Below are positions 23,826 through 31,889 of a stretch of DNA of 34,732 nucleotides, piece after piece. The stretch spans positions 1 to 34,732 of the forward strand of contig NZ_JAAGLN010000055.1 in the NCBI RefSeq assembly GCF_010548145.1. The letters run 5' to 3'. Within the stretch, counting starts at the first letter, position 1. Every line of letters starts with the position of its first letter. The DNA is from Streptomyces sp. SID10853 (GTDB lineage Bacteria > Actinomycetota > Actinomycetes > Streptomycetales > Streptomycetaceae). The position numbers and the translations under genes were made by a program. The notes below the pieces were generated by a model. The model saw only the letters and a program-made list of their open reading frames with translations. It searched no databases and was not told the origin of the DNA.

Positions 23826-24298
23826 GGGGTGAGGCTCCTTTTCGGTAGGCCGAGGGCCAGGGCCAGGACCACGTCTCTCTTGTGGGTGAGAGTGACGGTG
23901 ATGCCCGCCAGTCCCAGGGCGTTGCTGCGGTGGCGCGCGCTGTCGGCCAGATGCAGGTCGGGGCGGCCGGAGGCGGTGCGGTGTACTTCGATGTGCCGGG
24001 GCAACACCTCGCCGAACAGACCGCAGTTGAGGACTTTGAGGACGGCTTCTTTGGCGGCGAAGCGGCCTGCGAGGAAGTCACGCCTGCGCTCGCCGGTGAG
24101 GGTGTCGGCATGCCGTAGTTCGGCTTCGGCGTAGAGGTAGCCGAGGACCCAGGGGCGTTGGAGCAGTGCGTCCAGCTCATCGAGGTACAGCAGGTCGATG
24201 CCGATGCCGGGCATGGCGGAGGCCGGCCCGGCCGCCTGCGCGGAGGTGGTTTCTTCGGCCTCGGTGGAGGCCGGCCGGACGGCCGGGGCGCTCACCAC
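23822..24298 (-). CDS. AcpS-type 4'-phosphopantetheinyl transferase
   Basis: The 158-residue protein starts at ATG 24298 with about 30 extra N-terminal residues. The AcpS signatures are GIGIDLLYLDELDALL (metal-binding Asp in IGID) and RRDFLAGRFAAKEAVLKVL (Glu in FAAKEA), then GITVTLTHKRDVVLALAL. The last corresponds to the IxVSLSHxxxYAxA strand, with unusual Thr and Lys residues. It moves the phosphopantetheine arm from CoA to an ACP, most likely the ACP two genes upstream. A dedicated AcpS suggests that this ACP is not efficiently modified by the housekeeping enzyme. It overlaps the KAS-like stop by 7 bp. Confidence 0.88.
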   Translation of the reverse strand: MVSAPAVRPASTEAEETTSAQAAGPASAMPGIGIDLLYLDELDALLQRPWVLGYLYAEAELRHADTLTGERRRDFLAGRFAAKEAVLKVLNCGLFGEVLPRHIEVHRTASGRPDLHLADSARHRSNALGLAGITVTLTHKRDVVLALALGLPKRSLTP

Positions 24299-25113
24299 GA
24301 GGTGCGCCGTCCTGTCAGATCGATGACGGCGGTGGCGCGGGCTCCCGAGCGCGGGTCGACGTCATGCAGGACGAGTGTTTCGTACTGGCGGCGCCACTGC
24401 GGCAGCCGGTTGCTCAGTTCGAGCCATACTCCGGTGCAGTAGGTGTCGGGGCGGGTGCGGTGGATGTCCGCCTTGGTGGCCGGGGGCAGTTCGGTCCGTT
24501 CGCTGGTGACGAGCAGAGTGGCGCCGTGCTCGGGAGCGTCCAGCAGCGTATGCAGGGCGCCGAGGGTCTGGCCTTCGGTGCCGGCGCGCAGGACGTGCGG
24601 GAGGCCTCCGCCGTCAGCGTCAAGGCTCAGAAGCACACCGGAGTCGATCAGTCCGGCGTCGTGCACGAGCGGGTCGTACGCGGGCAGCGTGGTTTGTTCC
24701 AGCACCGCGATGACGGCGCGCCTGCTGCGGCCGCTGCGCTGGTAGGCCGAGACGATCTGCAGGGCCGTGAAGGGAGCGAGCAGCCCTTGTTCGGAGACGG
24801 CGAAGCTCCTGGCCTGGTCACCGAAGTGGTGGTTGATGTAGGAGGCCGTAGTGATGAAGGGGTGCAGATCGGGGAGGGCGTAGGCGACGATGATCAGGTC
24901 GGGGGCCGGGGCGGCGTCGGCCCTGTGTGTGTCGAGGAGACCGTCTGCCAGGTCGGGGAAGCCGACTTGGGGCCCGGTTGTCCACCGCTCTTCATCCAGG
25001 TCCGTGCCGTACGGACGCAACAGGTCGGCGTGGTATTCGGCCAGGCCCGGGATGTCGGGGACAGGGCGCCGGGACGGGGCCAGCACGTGGTGGGTGGCGG
25101 TCAGGGTTGCCAT
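24292..25113 (-). CDS. KAS-like protein lacking the catalytic cysteine
   Basis: The 273-residue protein starts at ATG 25113 behind GGAAG. Its first half aligns with the KAS III-like enzyme of this operon: DLIIVAYALPDLHPFITTAS with VLYVHSTQEVTPSHLNAAAL, and SFAVSEQGLLAPFTAL with SFAVTQQNCATALAAI. In the second pair the catalytic Cys is replaced by Leu. The C-terminal half is shorter, and the VIPHNAP-type His and the EYSHCFAS segment of the partner are not seen. It cannot be a normal ketosynthase. A structural partner like the chain-length factor of type II PKS is a reasonable guess; a scaffold or a repurposed binding protein are other options. It lies 14 bp after the ACP gene. Confidence 0.7.
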   Translation of the reverse strand: MATLTATHHVLAPSRRPVPDIPGLAEYHADLLRPYGTDLDEERWTTGPQVGFPDLADGLLDTHRADAAPAPDLIIVAYALPDLHPFITTASYINHHFGDQARSFAVSEQGLLAPFTALQIVSAYQRSGRSRRAVIAVLEQTTLPAYDPLVHDAGLIDSGVLLSLDADGGGLPHVLRAGTEGQTLGALHTLLDAPEHGATLLVTSERTELPPATKADIHRTRPDTYCTGVWLELSNRLPQWRRQYETLVLHDVDPRSGARATAVIDLTGRRTSW

Positions 25114-25127
25114 GGTGTTCTTCCGCT

Positions 25128-25412
25128 TCAGTGGGCGGCGGCCGCGGCCGGTGTGCCGGCCGGGGTTCCCGTCGCGGCGAGTACGAAGTCGGTGAGGGTG
25201 GCGATCGTCCGGAAGTCGTCGGCGTCGATCTCTTCCGGGTCGACCTCGATGCCTGCCGAGTCCTCCAGGGACATCAGCAGTTCGAGGACGGAGGTGGAGT
25301 CGAGGTGCAGGTCCTCGAAGAGGCGGGTGCTCTGCTGAGTGCCGGTCACCTCACGGTCCAGGACCTCGGTGAGGGCGGTCTCGATGGCTGTGACGGCGTC
25401 GGTGCGCTGCAT
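25128..25412 (-). CDS. Acyl carrier protein
   Basis: This 94-residue protein starts at ATG 25412 behind a clear AAGGAG. It has the four-helix ACP pattern: AVTAIETALTEVLDREV, then DLHLDSTSVLELLMSLED with the phosphopantetheine Ser in LDST (the canonical DSL/DSM becomes DST). EEIDADDFRTIATLTDFVLA and an Ala/Pro/Thr tail follow. It is presumably activated by the AcpS-type gene downstream. It is placed directly after the PLP decarboxylase and ATP-grasp genes, as in the butirosin BtrI/BtrJ/BtrK arrangement, and is the likely carrier of the aminoacyl intermediate. Confidence 0.95.
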   Translation of the reverse strand: MQRTDAVTAIETALTEVLDREVTGTQQSTRLFEDLHLDSTSVLELLMSLEDSAGIEVDPEEIDADDFRTIATLTDFVLAATGTPAGTPAAAAAH

Positions 25413-25504
25413 GGTGGCTGCTCCTTCGTGTGGGTGGTGTCGTCCGGAGGGGGATGTGTGGGGCCGTGGTCGTGCCGGGTGCGGTGATCCGGCTCACGGC
25501 GCTG

Positions 25505-26809
25505 TCAAAGGCTGATCAGGTGCTGGGGTTCGAGCAGGTCCTCGAGGGTGGCGCGGCGGCGGATGAGGTGGGCGGTGCCGCCGTGGACCATCACCTCGGC
25601 CGGGTGGCCGTGGCTGAGGAAGTTCACCGGTGAGGCGCTTGGGCCGTACGCGCCCGAGCGTTCGACGCCGATGAGGTCGCCGGCCTGGACCGGTGGCAGG
25701 GTGGCGCGCTTGGCGATGACATCGTTGGGGGTGCACAGCGGGCCGGCCAGCGTGTACTGCCGGGTGGCCGGGGCGTGGTAGTGCGTGAGCGAGGTGACCG
25801 GGAAGTTCCGCTTGACGAAGCTTCCGATGCCGACGGCGGCCATGTGGTGGTTGGTCCCGCCGTCGGCCACTACGAACTCTTCCCCGAGGGATTCCTTTAC
25901 GTACAGGGCGCGGGTGACATAGGTGCCGGCCGGTGCGGTGAGGTAGCGGCCGAGCTCCATGATCAGGCGGCACTGCGGGTGGCGGGCGGCGAAGGGGGCG
26001 ATGACCTCGCCCAGCCCGGCCGTCAAAGCCTCCAGGTCCAGGTCCTTCTCGTTGTCGAAGTACGCGATGCCCAGGCCGCCGCCGAAGTCGAGCGTCTCCA
26101 GGGCGATGCCGAGGTCCGCGCTGAGCTGTTCGGCAGTGGTGAGGATCTGCGCTGTGTTGTGCACGATGTCGCTGTGGTTGAGGAAGCGAGTGCCCATGTA
26201 GGCGTGGAGGCCGCTGACTCGTACGGTGCGAAGTCGGGCGATCTCGGGGGCGGCGGAGCGCAGGATGTCGGCGTCGATGCCGAACTGGCGGGGCTTGCCG
26301 CCCATGGCCAGTCCTGATCCCTTGGTATGGAAGTCGGGGTTGACCCGCAGTATGGCTCGCACGTCTGTCAGTTGCTGTTCGGCGGCGAGCCGGTCCAACT
26401 GGTGCAGTTCTTCCAGGGATTCGCAGACGACGGCGTGTATGCCGGCGTCCAGGCATGCCTGGAGGTCCTCGGTGGTCTTGCCGGGGCCGAGGAAGATGAT
26501 GTCGTGCGGGGCGACGCCGGCCCGCAGGGCGGTCTCCAGCTCGGCCCGGGAGGACAGTTCCGCTCCGGCGCCGAGCGAGTGGAGGTAGCCACAGATGCTG
26601 ATGTTCGGGTTGGCTTTCAGCGAGTAGAAGATGTCGACCGCGGGCGGGAGGAGGTCTCGCAGGTGCTGATAGCTGTGGCGCAGGGTGTCGGTGTCGTAGA
26701 TGTAGGTGGGGGTGCCGAAGGTCTCAGCGATCTCGGAGACGGGCACGCCCTGGAAGTGTCGCTCCGTGCCGGGAGCTGTAGGGGTGTGTGAGGTCTGGGT
26801 TTCGGTCAT
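25505..26809 (-). CDS. Fold-type III PLP-dependent decarboxylase (BtrK/DAP-decarboxylase-like)
   Basis: The 434-residue protein starts at ATG 26809, overlapping the ATP-grasp stop in ATGA. It has an alanine-racemase-type barrel with the PLP lysine in FYSLKANPN, GAELSSRAELETALRAG, ILRVNPDF, ETLDFGGGLGIAYFD (phosphate-binding glycines) and IMELGRYLTAPAGTYVTR. The C-terminal beta domain carries CTPND (the C-x-x-x-D substrate element) and GAYG. Homologues decarboxylate diaminopimelate or ornithine; BtrK decarboxylates gamma-glutamyl-ACP. Since an ACP and an ATP-grasp ligase flank it, I infer decarboxylation of an ACP-bound amino acid rather than free diaminopimelate. The natural substrate is not determined by the sequence. 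Confidence 0.88.
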   Translation of the reverse strand: MTETQTSHTPTAPGTERHFQGVPVSEIAETFGTPTYIYDTDTLRHSYQHLRDLLPPAVDIFYSLKANPNISICGYLHSLGAGAELSSRAELETALRAGVAPHDIIFLGPGKTTEDLQACLDAGIHAVVCESLEELHQLDRLAAEQQLTDVRAILRVNPDFHTKGSGLAMGGKPRQFGIDADILRSAAPEIARLRTVRVSGLHAYMGTRFLNHSDIVHNTAQILTTAEQLSADLGIALETLDFGGGLGIAYFDNEKDLDLEALTAGLGEVIAPFAARHPQCRLIMELGRYLTAPAGTYVTRALYVKESLGEEFVVADGGTNHHMAAVGIGSFVKRNFPVTSLTHYHAPATRQYTLAGPLCTPNDVIAKRATLPPVQAGDLIGVERSGAYGPSASPVNFLSHGHPAEVMVHGGTAHLIRRRATLEDLLEPQHLISL

Positions 26810-28173
26810 CGTGCGGCGCCTTCCTTGGTGCTGAGGCGGGCCAGCCGTGCGGTGGCTGCCGTGTCGAGTTGCAGCAGTCGTTCCTTGTCGGGGGCGAAGA
26901 GCAGGGTGTAGAGCCGGCCGTCGAAGCCGGCTGGGGAGACCCGGGCCTGTGCGTTGACGGTGCCGAAGCAGTTGATGACGACACCGGTGGTGTTCTCGTC
27001 GAGGCCGTCGTACGGGCCGAGTACTGCGCGGATGTCCTCGAACGCCAGGGGCCGGTCCAGTTGCAGCGGGTAGTGCTTGGCCAGCACGGTGCCGCCGTGG
27101 GGCGCGAGCATGTCGATGGCGTGGCCCTGGTAACTGGACATGTTCAGGCGCGCGTTGATCTCCAGCACGGGGTAGACGAGGTCGTCGGCGCCCAGGATGG
27201 CGTCCACGCCGACGACACCGAAGAACCCGTCGGCGAACAGCCGGGCACCGATGGCGTAGGCGGCTTGTTCGATCTCCGTGGACTGCGCTGAGGTCAGTCC
27301 GGCGGGCATCAGGTGCCCCTTGTGCACACCGTTCTCCGTGAGGGCTTCCTTCACGAAGTCGAAGTACACCGAGCCGTCACGGCCGATGACGAACTGGTAG
27401 TTGAGGTCGGCCTTTTTCTTGAGGAAGCGCTCGACGACGACGTCGATTCGGTCCGAGCCCGACTGTGCGGCGCGGCGCTGCACCATCCGCAGCAGCCGGT
27501 CCGCCTTCTTCGGGCTGTCGATGACGATGAGGCCGCGTCCGGAGACGCCGTATGCCTCCTTGACGATGACGGCAGGGGAGTCCGTGAGCCCCCAGGTCAA
27601 GGCGTCGGCCAGTTCCCCGGCGTTCTCGCAGCACCGGCCGGCGATGCTCCGCAGGCCCAGTTCGTCGGTGATCCGGCGGCTGTAGATCTTGCTGTTGACC
27701 TTTTCGGCGATATCCGACCCGGCGCTCGCCAGGCGCAGCCCGGTTTCTTCGGCTATTTTCTGTTCCTCTGCCGAGGTTCCCATGGGCATGAGGTAGGCCC
27801 CGCCGTCCGCCAGTTCCCGCAACCGGGTGAGGAGGTGGGGCGAGGAGAGGACGGCGGCGGCAGTTCCTGCGCCTTCGGGGCGGTTTTCAGGTATCAGCTC
27901 GGTCGGCGGCGTCAGTCCGATGGCTGCGGCGTAATCGCGGAATGAAGAGTCGAGGGGTTTTTGCACCAGCAGGAAATCGCTCTCCGCGCCGAGCAGTGCT
28001 CCAAGTTCTTCCATGCGCTGAACAGTTTCGTCCGATCCGGACAGCTGTGGCCCGGGCAGCCCCACGTAATCCTGCGCCCAATTCCGCTCCACCTCGAAAT
28101 TGCAGAGGAACACGAACACGGCGTCCGGGTCGCCGGCTACGGCCTTTTTCATCGCCCGCAAATAACTGGACAT
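26806..28173 (-). CDS. ATP-grasp ligase (pre-ATP-grasp/PGM1-like)
   Basis: The 455-residue protein starts at ATG 28173; a GTG at 28212 would add 13 residues. The N-terminal pre-ATP-grasp region contains FVFLCNFEVERNWAQDYVGL. Then come KVNSKIYSRRITDELGL, AVIVKEAYGVSGRGLIVID (ATP-binding Lys and Gly-rich loop) and VVERFLKKKADLNYQFVI. VGVDAILGADDLVYPVLEIN, with the Mg-binding acidic residues and NARLNMSSYQGHA, follows. The C-terminus (GVVINCFGTVNA, GRLYTLLFAP) resembles the PGM1 C-terminal region. Such enzymes form an acyl phosphate and join it to an amine or thiol. BtrJ is the precedent for loading an amino acid on an ACP. It is the first gene of the operon, with an AGGGAGGAA site 12 bp upstream and direct repeats before it. 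Confidence 0.85.
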   Translation of the reverse strand: MSSYLRAMKKAVAGDPDAVFVFLCNFEVERNWAQDYVGLPGPQLSGSDETVQRMEELGALLGAESDFLLVQKPLDSSFRDYAAAIGLTPPTELIPENRPEGAGTAAAVLSSPHLLTRLRELADGGAYLMPMGTSAEEQKIAEETGLRLASAGSDIAEKVNSKIYSRRITDELGLRSIAGRCCENAGELADALTWGLTDSPAVIVKEAYGVSGRGLIVIDSPKKADRLLRMVQRRAAQSGSDRIDVVVERFLKKKADLNYQFVIGRDGSVYFDFVKEALTENGVHKGHLMPAGLTSAQSTEIEQAAYAIGARLFADGFFGVVGVDAILGADDLVYPVLEINARLNMSSYQGHAIDMLAPHGGTVLAKHYPLQLDRPLAFEDIRAVLGPYDGLDENTTGVVINCFGTVNAQARVSPAGFDGRLYTLLFAPDKERLLQLDTAATARLARLSTKEGAAR

Positions 28174-28212
28174 ATGGCGAGGATTCCTCCCTTTCACTGG
28201 AAGTGCGCACAC

Positions 28213-28245
28213 AGCACTGATTCAGCACCGATTCAGCACTGGCTC
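28213..28245 (-). promoter_or_regulatory. Three 11-bp direct repeats upstream of the operon
   Basis: AGCACTGATTC, AGCACCGATTC and AGCACTGGCTC follow without gaps, 40-72 bp upstream of the ATP-grasp start. In the transcribed direction the core is GTGCTGAAT, repeated each helical turn. SARP activators bind heptameric direct repeats with 11-bp period at this position. No SARP gene is in the window, so the identity of the binding protein is open. Confidence 0.6.
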
Positions 28246-28726
28246 TGAACGGCCTGGTCAGTCTTCGAATGTGTTGCTACGGTCGTTGGTCATCCGGGCG
28301 CCGGCACAGCGGCCGCGCCTGGAATGCCGGACGAGAAGGGGCGGGGGAATGCACCACTCGACGCAGCCACGGAAGCTCCGGCGGCAGCTTGCGGGCCGCC
28401 CACTCCCCTGTGCGGCGGGGGCGCTTGGCCTGCACCGCATATCAGGCACGTCTTCCGTCCAGGATTCAATGAAAAGACGCCGAGTCTCCACTGCGCCTCT
28501 CGCGCGGAGCGTGAGCGTCACCTCGGTGGCCCCTGTGGTCGCCAAGGAGCGAATCCCAGCCATCTGACCTGCATTCTGATGAGGTTCCGATGAACCCTCG
28601 GTAAAAGCCTGTCCGACCTCCACTTTGTGTACCGACGCGCCGTGGTGTTCGCCTCGCTAAGAACACTGCCGCATCTCTCACTGCGCCCGCGAGTAATGCC
28701 GGGCCAAAAAATGAAGGATCTGGGTC
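28246..28726. other. Divergent intergenic region between operon and GlxA-type gene
   Basis: About 480 bp without a convincing gene. A minus-strand frame (28258-28623, 121 residues) is open but has no good start and no family signal. The region must contain promoters for both divergent units. Confidence 0.45.
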
Positions 28727-29734
28727 ATGCCAGCAGAGTCTCTGCAACCCCACCGTGTCGCCGTCCTCGCCCTGGAGGAGGTGACCCCCTTTGATCTGGG
28801 CATCGCCGAACGGGTCTTCGCCGCCGCCAAGGACAGCGCCGGCCGTTCCCTGTACGAGGTCATCACCTGCACGCTGGACGGCGCGCCAGTCAGCACTGAC
28901 GCCGGTTACCGGATTCACCCCGCGTACGGCGAGGACTCCCTGGTCTGGGCCGACACCGTCGTCATCCCCACGCCCAACGGCTCGTCCGCCATCCGGGACG
29001 GGACCCTCCAGCCGGCCCTGGCCCACGCTTTGACTGCCGCAGCGGACGACACCCGCATGGTCACCATCTGCACAGGGTCATTCGTCCTCGCCGCAACAGG
29101 TCTCCTCGACCACCGCCCGGCCACCACCCACTGGTCCTACACGCAGCACTTCCGTTCGCTCTTCCCCGACGTGGAACTGCTGCCCGACGTCCTCTACGTC
29201 GATGACGACACCGTCCTGAGCTCCGCAGGCGGCGCCGCCGGACTCGATCTGTGCCTGCACATCGTTCGCCGTGACCACGGCAGCGAAGTGGCCAACCGCG
29301 CCAGCAGAAGCTGCGTGGTGCCTCCCTGGCGAGAGGGCAACCAGGCCCAGGTCGTCGAGACGCCCGTCCCCGAGGCGACCGGCAGCACCACAGGACCGAC
29401 CCGGCAATGGATTCTGGACCACCTCGCCGAGCCCCTGGCCCTCCCCGACCTCGCCCGGCACGGGCGAACGAGCGTACGTACCTTCACCCGCCGGTTCCGC
29501 GACGAAACCGGCCTGAGCCCGGCTCAGTGGGTCCTCCAGCAGCGCATCGCCCGCGCCCGCCACTTACTCGAAACCACTGACCTGCCCATCGACCAGGTGG
29601 CCGGCGACGCCGGCTTCGGGTCCGGTACGACTCTGCGCCAGCACCTGCGGGCCGCCGTAGGGGTCTCCCCCGGCGCCTACCGCCGCGCCTTCCGTCACGA
29701 GCCGGGCGACTTCGGATCGCGCTCCGCCGGCTGA
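28727..29734 (+). CDS. GlxA-family AraC-type regulator (second paralogue)
   Basis: The 335-residue protein starts at ATG 28727 with AAGGA upstream. The DJ-1/PfpI half reads VAVLALEEVTPFDLGIAERV, ADTVVIPTPNG and MVTICTGSFVLAATGLLDH (Cys elbow), followed by TVLSSAGGAAGLDLCLHIVR. The AraC half has LPDLARHGRTSVRTFTRRF and IDQVAGDAGFGSGTTLRQHL. It resembles the regulator at 17135-18121 in layout but is clearly diverged from it. It is divergent from the biosynthetic operon and is the nearest candidate regulator for it. The signal is unknown. Confidence 0.95.
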   Translation: MPAESLQPHRVAVLALEEVTPFDLGIAERVFAAAKDSAGRSLYEVITCTLDGAPVSTDAGYRIHPAYGEDSLVWADTVVIPTPNGSSAIRDGTLQPALAHALTAAADDTRMVTICTGSFVLAATGLLDHRPATTHWSYTQHFRSLFPDVELLPDVLYVDDDTVLSSAGGAAGLDLCLHIVRRDHGSEVANRASRSCVVPPWREGNQAQVVETPVPEATGSTTGPTRQWILDHLAEPLALPDLARHGRTSVRTFTRRFRDETGLSPAQWVLQQRIARARHLLETTDLPIDQVAGDAGFGSGTTLRQHLRAAVGVSPGAYRRAFRHEPGDFGSRSAG

Positions 29735-29858
29735 TGGCCCCGCTGTCAGCCGGCGGCACCGTGACGCTCCAGCGCTTGCGCCCCAACTCGCCCCGGAACC
29801 GCATGAGATGGCGCACCGCATCGGGCGAGTCCCGTATCGGCGCATGCGGGGCGGCCGG

Positions 29859-30644
29859 TCAACACCGGGTGAGTGCGCGGATGTGGGCGGCGATGGCAGC
29901 GGGCTGCTCCGTGGGCGCGTCGTGTCCGGCCGGTACGCGGACAAGGCGGCTTCCCCTGATGCCCTGGGCGAGTTCGTCGGAATGGCTGGGGGCAACGAGA
30001 ATGTCCTCGGACGCGGCGACGACGAGAGTGGGCGCATCGATGCGCCCGAGGTCGGCGCGGACATCGAGATCGAGCGCGAGGTCGATGTGGTGCCGTGTGC
30101 CCGGCGCCAGCCCGGCGGCCGTCTCCTGCGCGATCCGGTCGAGATCCCTGCTGTCCAGCTGGGCCAGGGCGGCCGGGCCGCACGAGAGCTGCATGAGGTA
30201 ACGACCGAGCACCCGAGGATCGGCCTCCAGCAGATCCCGCCAGTTGCGCAGCGCCAGCTGCAGCCGGCAGTCGGGCCGGGCGAATCCGGCGACCAGCACG
30301 AGCGCGGCGGTGCGGGCGGGGTGCCGGGTGGCGTGCCGCACGGCGATGGCACCGCCCATCGAATAGCCGACGACGGTGTAGCGATGGAGACCGGCGCGCT
30401 CGGCTGTCGCGGCGATGCTGTCGGCGAGCACGTCCAATTGAAGCGGAGCACCGGGGAGCGGGCTGTGGCCTGAGCCGGGGTTGTCGATGGCGATGACGCG
30501 ATGGTGCTCAGCGAGATACTCCGGCAGGCTTCCCCAGCTGCCGGCGATGGAGCCGGCCACTCCGTGGACCAATACCAGCCCCTCTCCCCGGCCCTGCTCA
30601 AGGTGGTGGAGAACGACAGACTGCGCGGCGGAGAGGTCGGGCAT
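29859..30644 (-). CDS. Alpha/beta-fold hydrolase
   Basis: The 261-residue protein starts at ATG 30644 behind AAGGAG. The alpha/beta hydrolase elements are complete: GLVLVHGVAGSIAGSWGSLP (oxyanion HG), HRVIAIDNPGSGHSPLPG and YTVVGYSMGGAIAVRHATRH (nucleophile Ser). LVVAASEDILVAPSHSDEL (acid) and VRVPAGHDAPTEQPAAIA (His) complete the triad. Size and lid are as in small esterases/lactonases. It is convergent with the GlxA-type gene, and its TetR neighbour upstream is co-oriented. It could be a tailoring or release enzyme for the nearby pathway, but nothing in the sequence ties it to that. Confidence 0.92.
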   Translation of the reverse strand: MPDLSAAQSVVLHHLEQGRGEGLVLVHGVAGSIAGSWGSLPEYLAEHHRVIAIDNPGSGHSPLPGAPLQLDVLADSIAATAERAGLHRYTVVGYSMGGAIAVRHATRHPARTAALVLVAGFARPDCRLQLALRNWRDLLEADPRVLGRYLMQLSCGPAALAQLDSRDLDRIAQETAAGLAPGTRHHIDLALDLDVRADLGRIDAPTLVVAASEDILVAPSHSDELAQGIRGSRLVRVPAGHDAPTEQPAAIAAHIRALTRC

Positions 30645-30745
30645 AGAACTCCTTCGGATGGGGCCAACGGAAACTCACGCCACCGTATGCGCCTCAAGGG
30701 GACGGGCGTCGGAGCCGGACGTGCTCTCCGGATCCCGTGCCGCTG

Positions 30746-31864
30746 TCATGCCTGCCCGTCGAGTCGCCTGGAGGTCACAACGACAGTGATGCGTACGCCT
30801 GAACTGCCCGCTGTGCGGGCGGGGTTGGGGTCATGGGTGGGATGGGGTGGCGAATCGGCCGTTGAGCGGGCGGCGGACAGCCGAGCCTGGACCGTGCGGT
30901 GCGGCACCGGGAAAGAACCGTCGTTGTCAGCGTCTGCCGCCGAGCGTGTCGAGGATGTGCGGCCGCGCAGCCGCGCCCAGGAGTGCGTCAGCTCCGGGTG
31001 CGCCGTCGTACTGGAAGTGACGGGGAGGCCGATGTCTGGGTCCCACCTGGAAAACACCGGCGTACGACGGTCCTGGTGCGGTCGTGGACGGCCGTCACGG
31101 GGGCCCCGCCGAAGTGGACGAACATCGCGTCGGTCAACGGCGCGGCCTCGTCCACCACCCGGCTGCGGGGCCTGCCGTTCACCGTGCGGCGGTTGAGCCC
31201 GGTCTCCTTCGTGATCTCCCGCAAGCTCATCGCACCGGACTCGTACAGCCGCGTCGGCAGGGCTGCCCCGGAAGATCCGGTTGAGGTGGTGGTTCATGAC
31301 GGTGGCGGCCGACTCGGGGCTGCGCCGGCCGACCAGGATGCTGGTGCCGAGTCCCGCGGACATGGCGAGCAGGCTGACAGCTTCCAGATCCGCGTCCACC
31401 CCAGGCCGGATGAGACCGTCGTCCTCCGCCTCCCGGAGGAGAGCGACGAGGGCGCTCTCGGCGGCATCGGGGTCCGTGAGGAAGGGCTGGGCCGCGAGCA
31501 CCTTGTCGGTGACGGACAGAACGGCGTATGAGGTGTAGACGAGGTGGAAGACGCGGCTCTCCGCGTCGACCGGCAATGCCGCCGTCAGCATCGCCTCGAT
31601 CACGGCACGCGGTCCCGGATCACGGCCGGCGGCCCGGACACGGGCGGTGACCCGCTCCCCGAACCTCTCGGTCAGATGCTGCAGCCCGTAGAGCAGCAGC
31701 TTCTCCTTGGTCTCGAAGTAGTACTGCACCAGCCGCAGCGAGACGCCCGCCTCCGCTGCCACATCGCGCATACCCACAGCGTGCAACCCGCGTCGCGCCG
31801 CAACCCGAAGGAGCGCCTCGGCGATCTCGGTACGCCGCACCGCGTGGTCCACACGCTTGGGCAT
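30746..31864 (-). CDS. TetR-family regulator with a read-through 3' end
   Basis: From ATG 31864 the first ~203 residues are a normal TetR protein: RTEIAEALLRVAARRGLHAV, MRDVAAEAGVSLRLVQYYFE and TKEKLLLYGL, then a ligand domain ending RIFRGSPADA near 31255. TetR proteins normally end about there. Here no stop follows and the frame runs on for about 170 residues of biased, Arg/Pro/Thr-rich sequence to 30746. In a different frame the same DNA encodes RLYESGAMSLREITKETGLN and RRTV, a helix-turn-helix typical of recombinase or transposase ends. A recombination event near 31255 seems to have removed the stop. The DNA-binding part is intact; the tail is probably not a real domain. Confidence 0.7.
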   Translation of the reverse strand: MPKRVDHAVRRTEIAEALLRVAARRGLHAVGMRDVAAEAGVSLRLVQYYFETKEKLLLYGLQHLTERFGERVTARVRAAGRDPGPRAVIEAMLTAALPVDAESRVFHLVYTSYAVLSVTDKVLAAQPFLTDPDAAESALVALLREAEDDGLIRPGVDADLEAVSLLAMSAGLGTSILVGRRSPESAATVMNHHLNRIFRGSPADAAVRVRCDELAGDHEGDRAQPPHGERQAPQPGGGRGRAVDRRDVRPLRRGPRDGRPRPHQDRRTPVFSRWDPDIGLPVTSSTTAHPELTHSWARLRGRTSSTRSAADADNDGSFPVPHRTVQARLSAARSTADSPPHPTHDPNPARTAGSSGVRITVVVTSRRLDGQA

Positions 31865-31889
31865 CGGCCGCTCCTCCGCTCGCCGCTTT

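Noticed and set aside
22353..24134. Long plus-strand frame opposite the MFS and hotdog genes
   Set aside because: Gly/Arg-rich shadow typical of the strand opposite high-GC genes; no motif.
28258..28623. Minus-strand 121-residue frame in the operon/GlxA intergenic region
   Set aside because: No ribosome site and no recognisable family; composition not gene-like.
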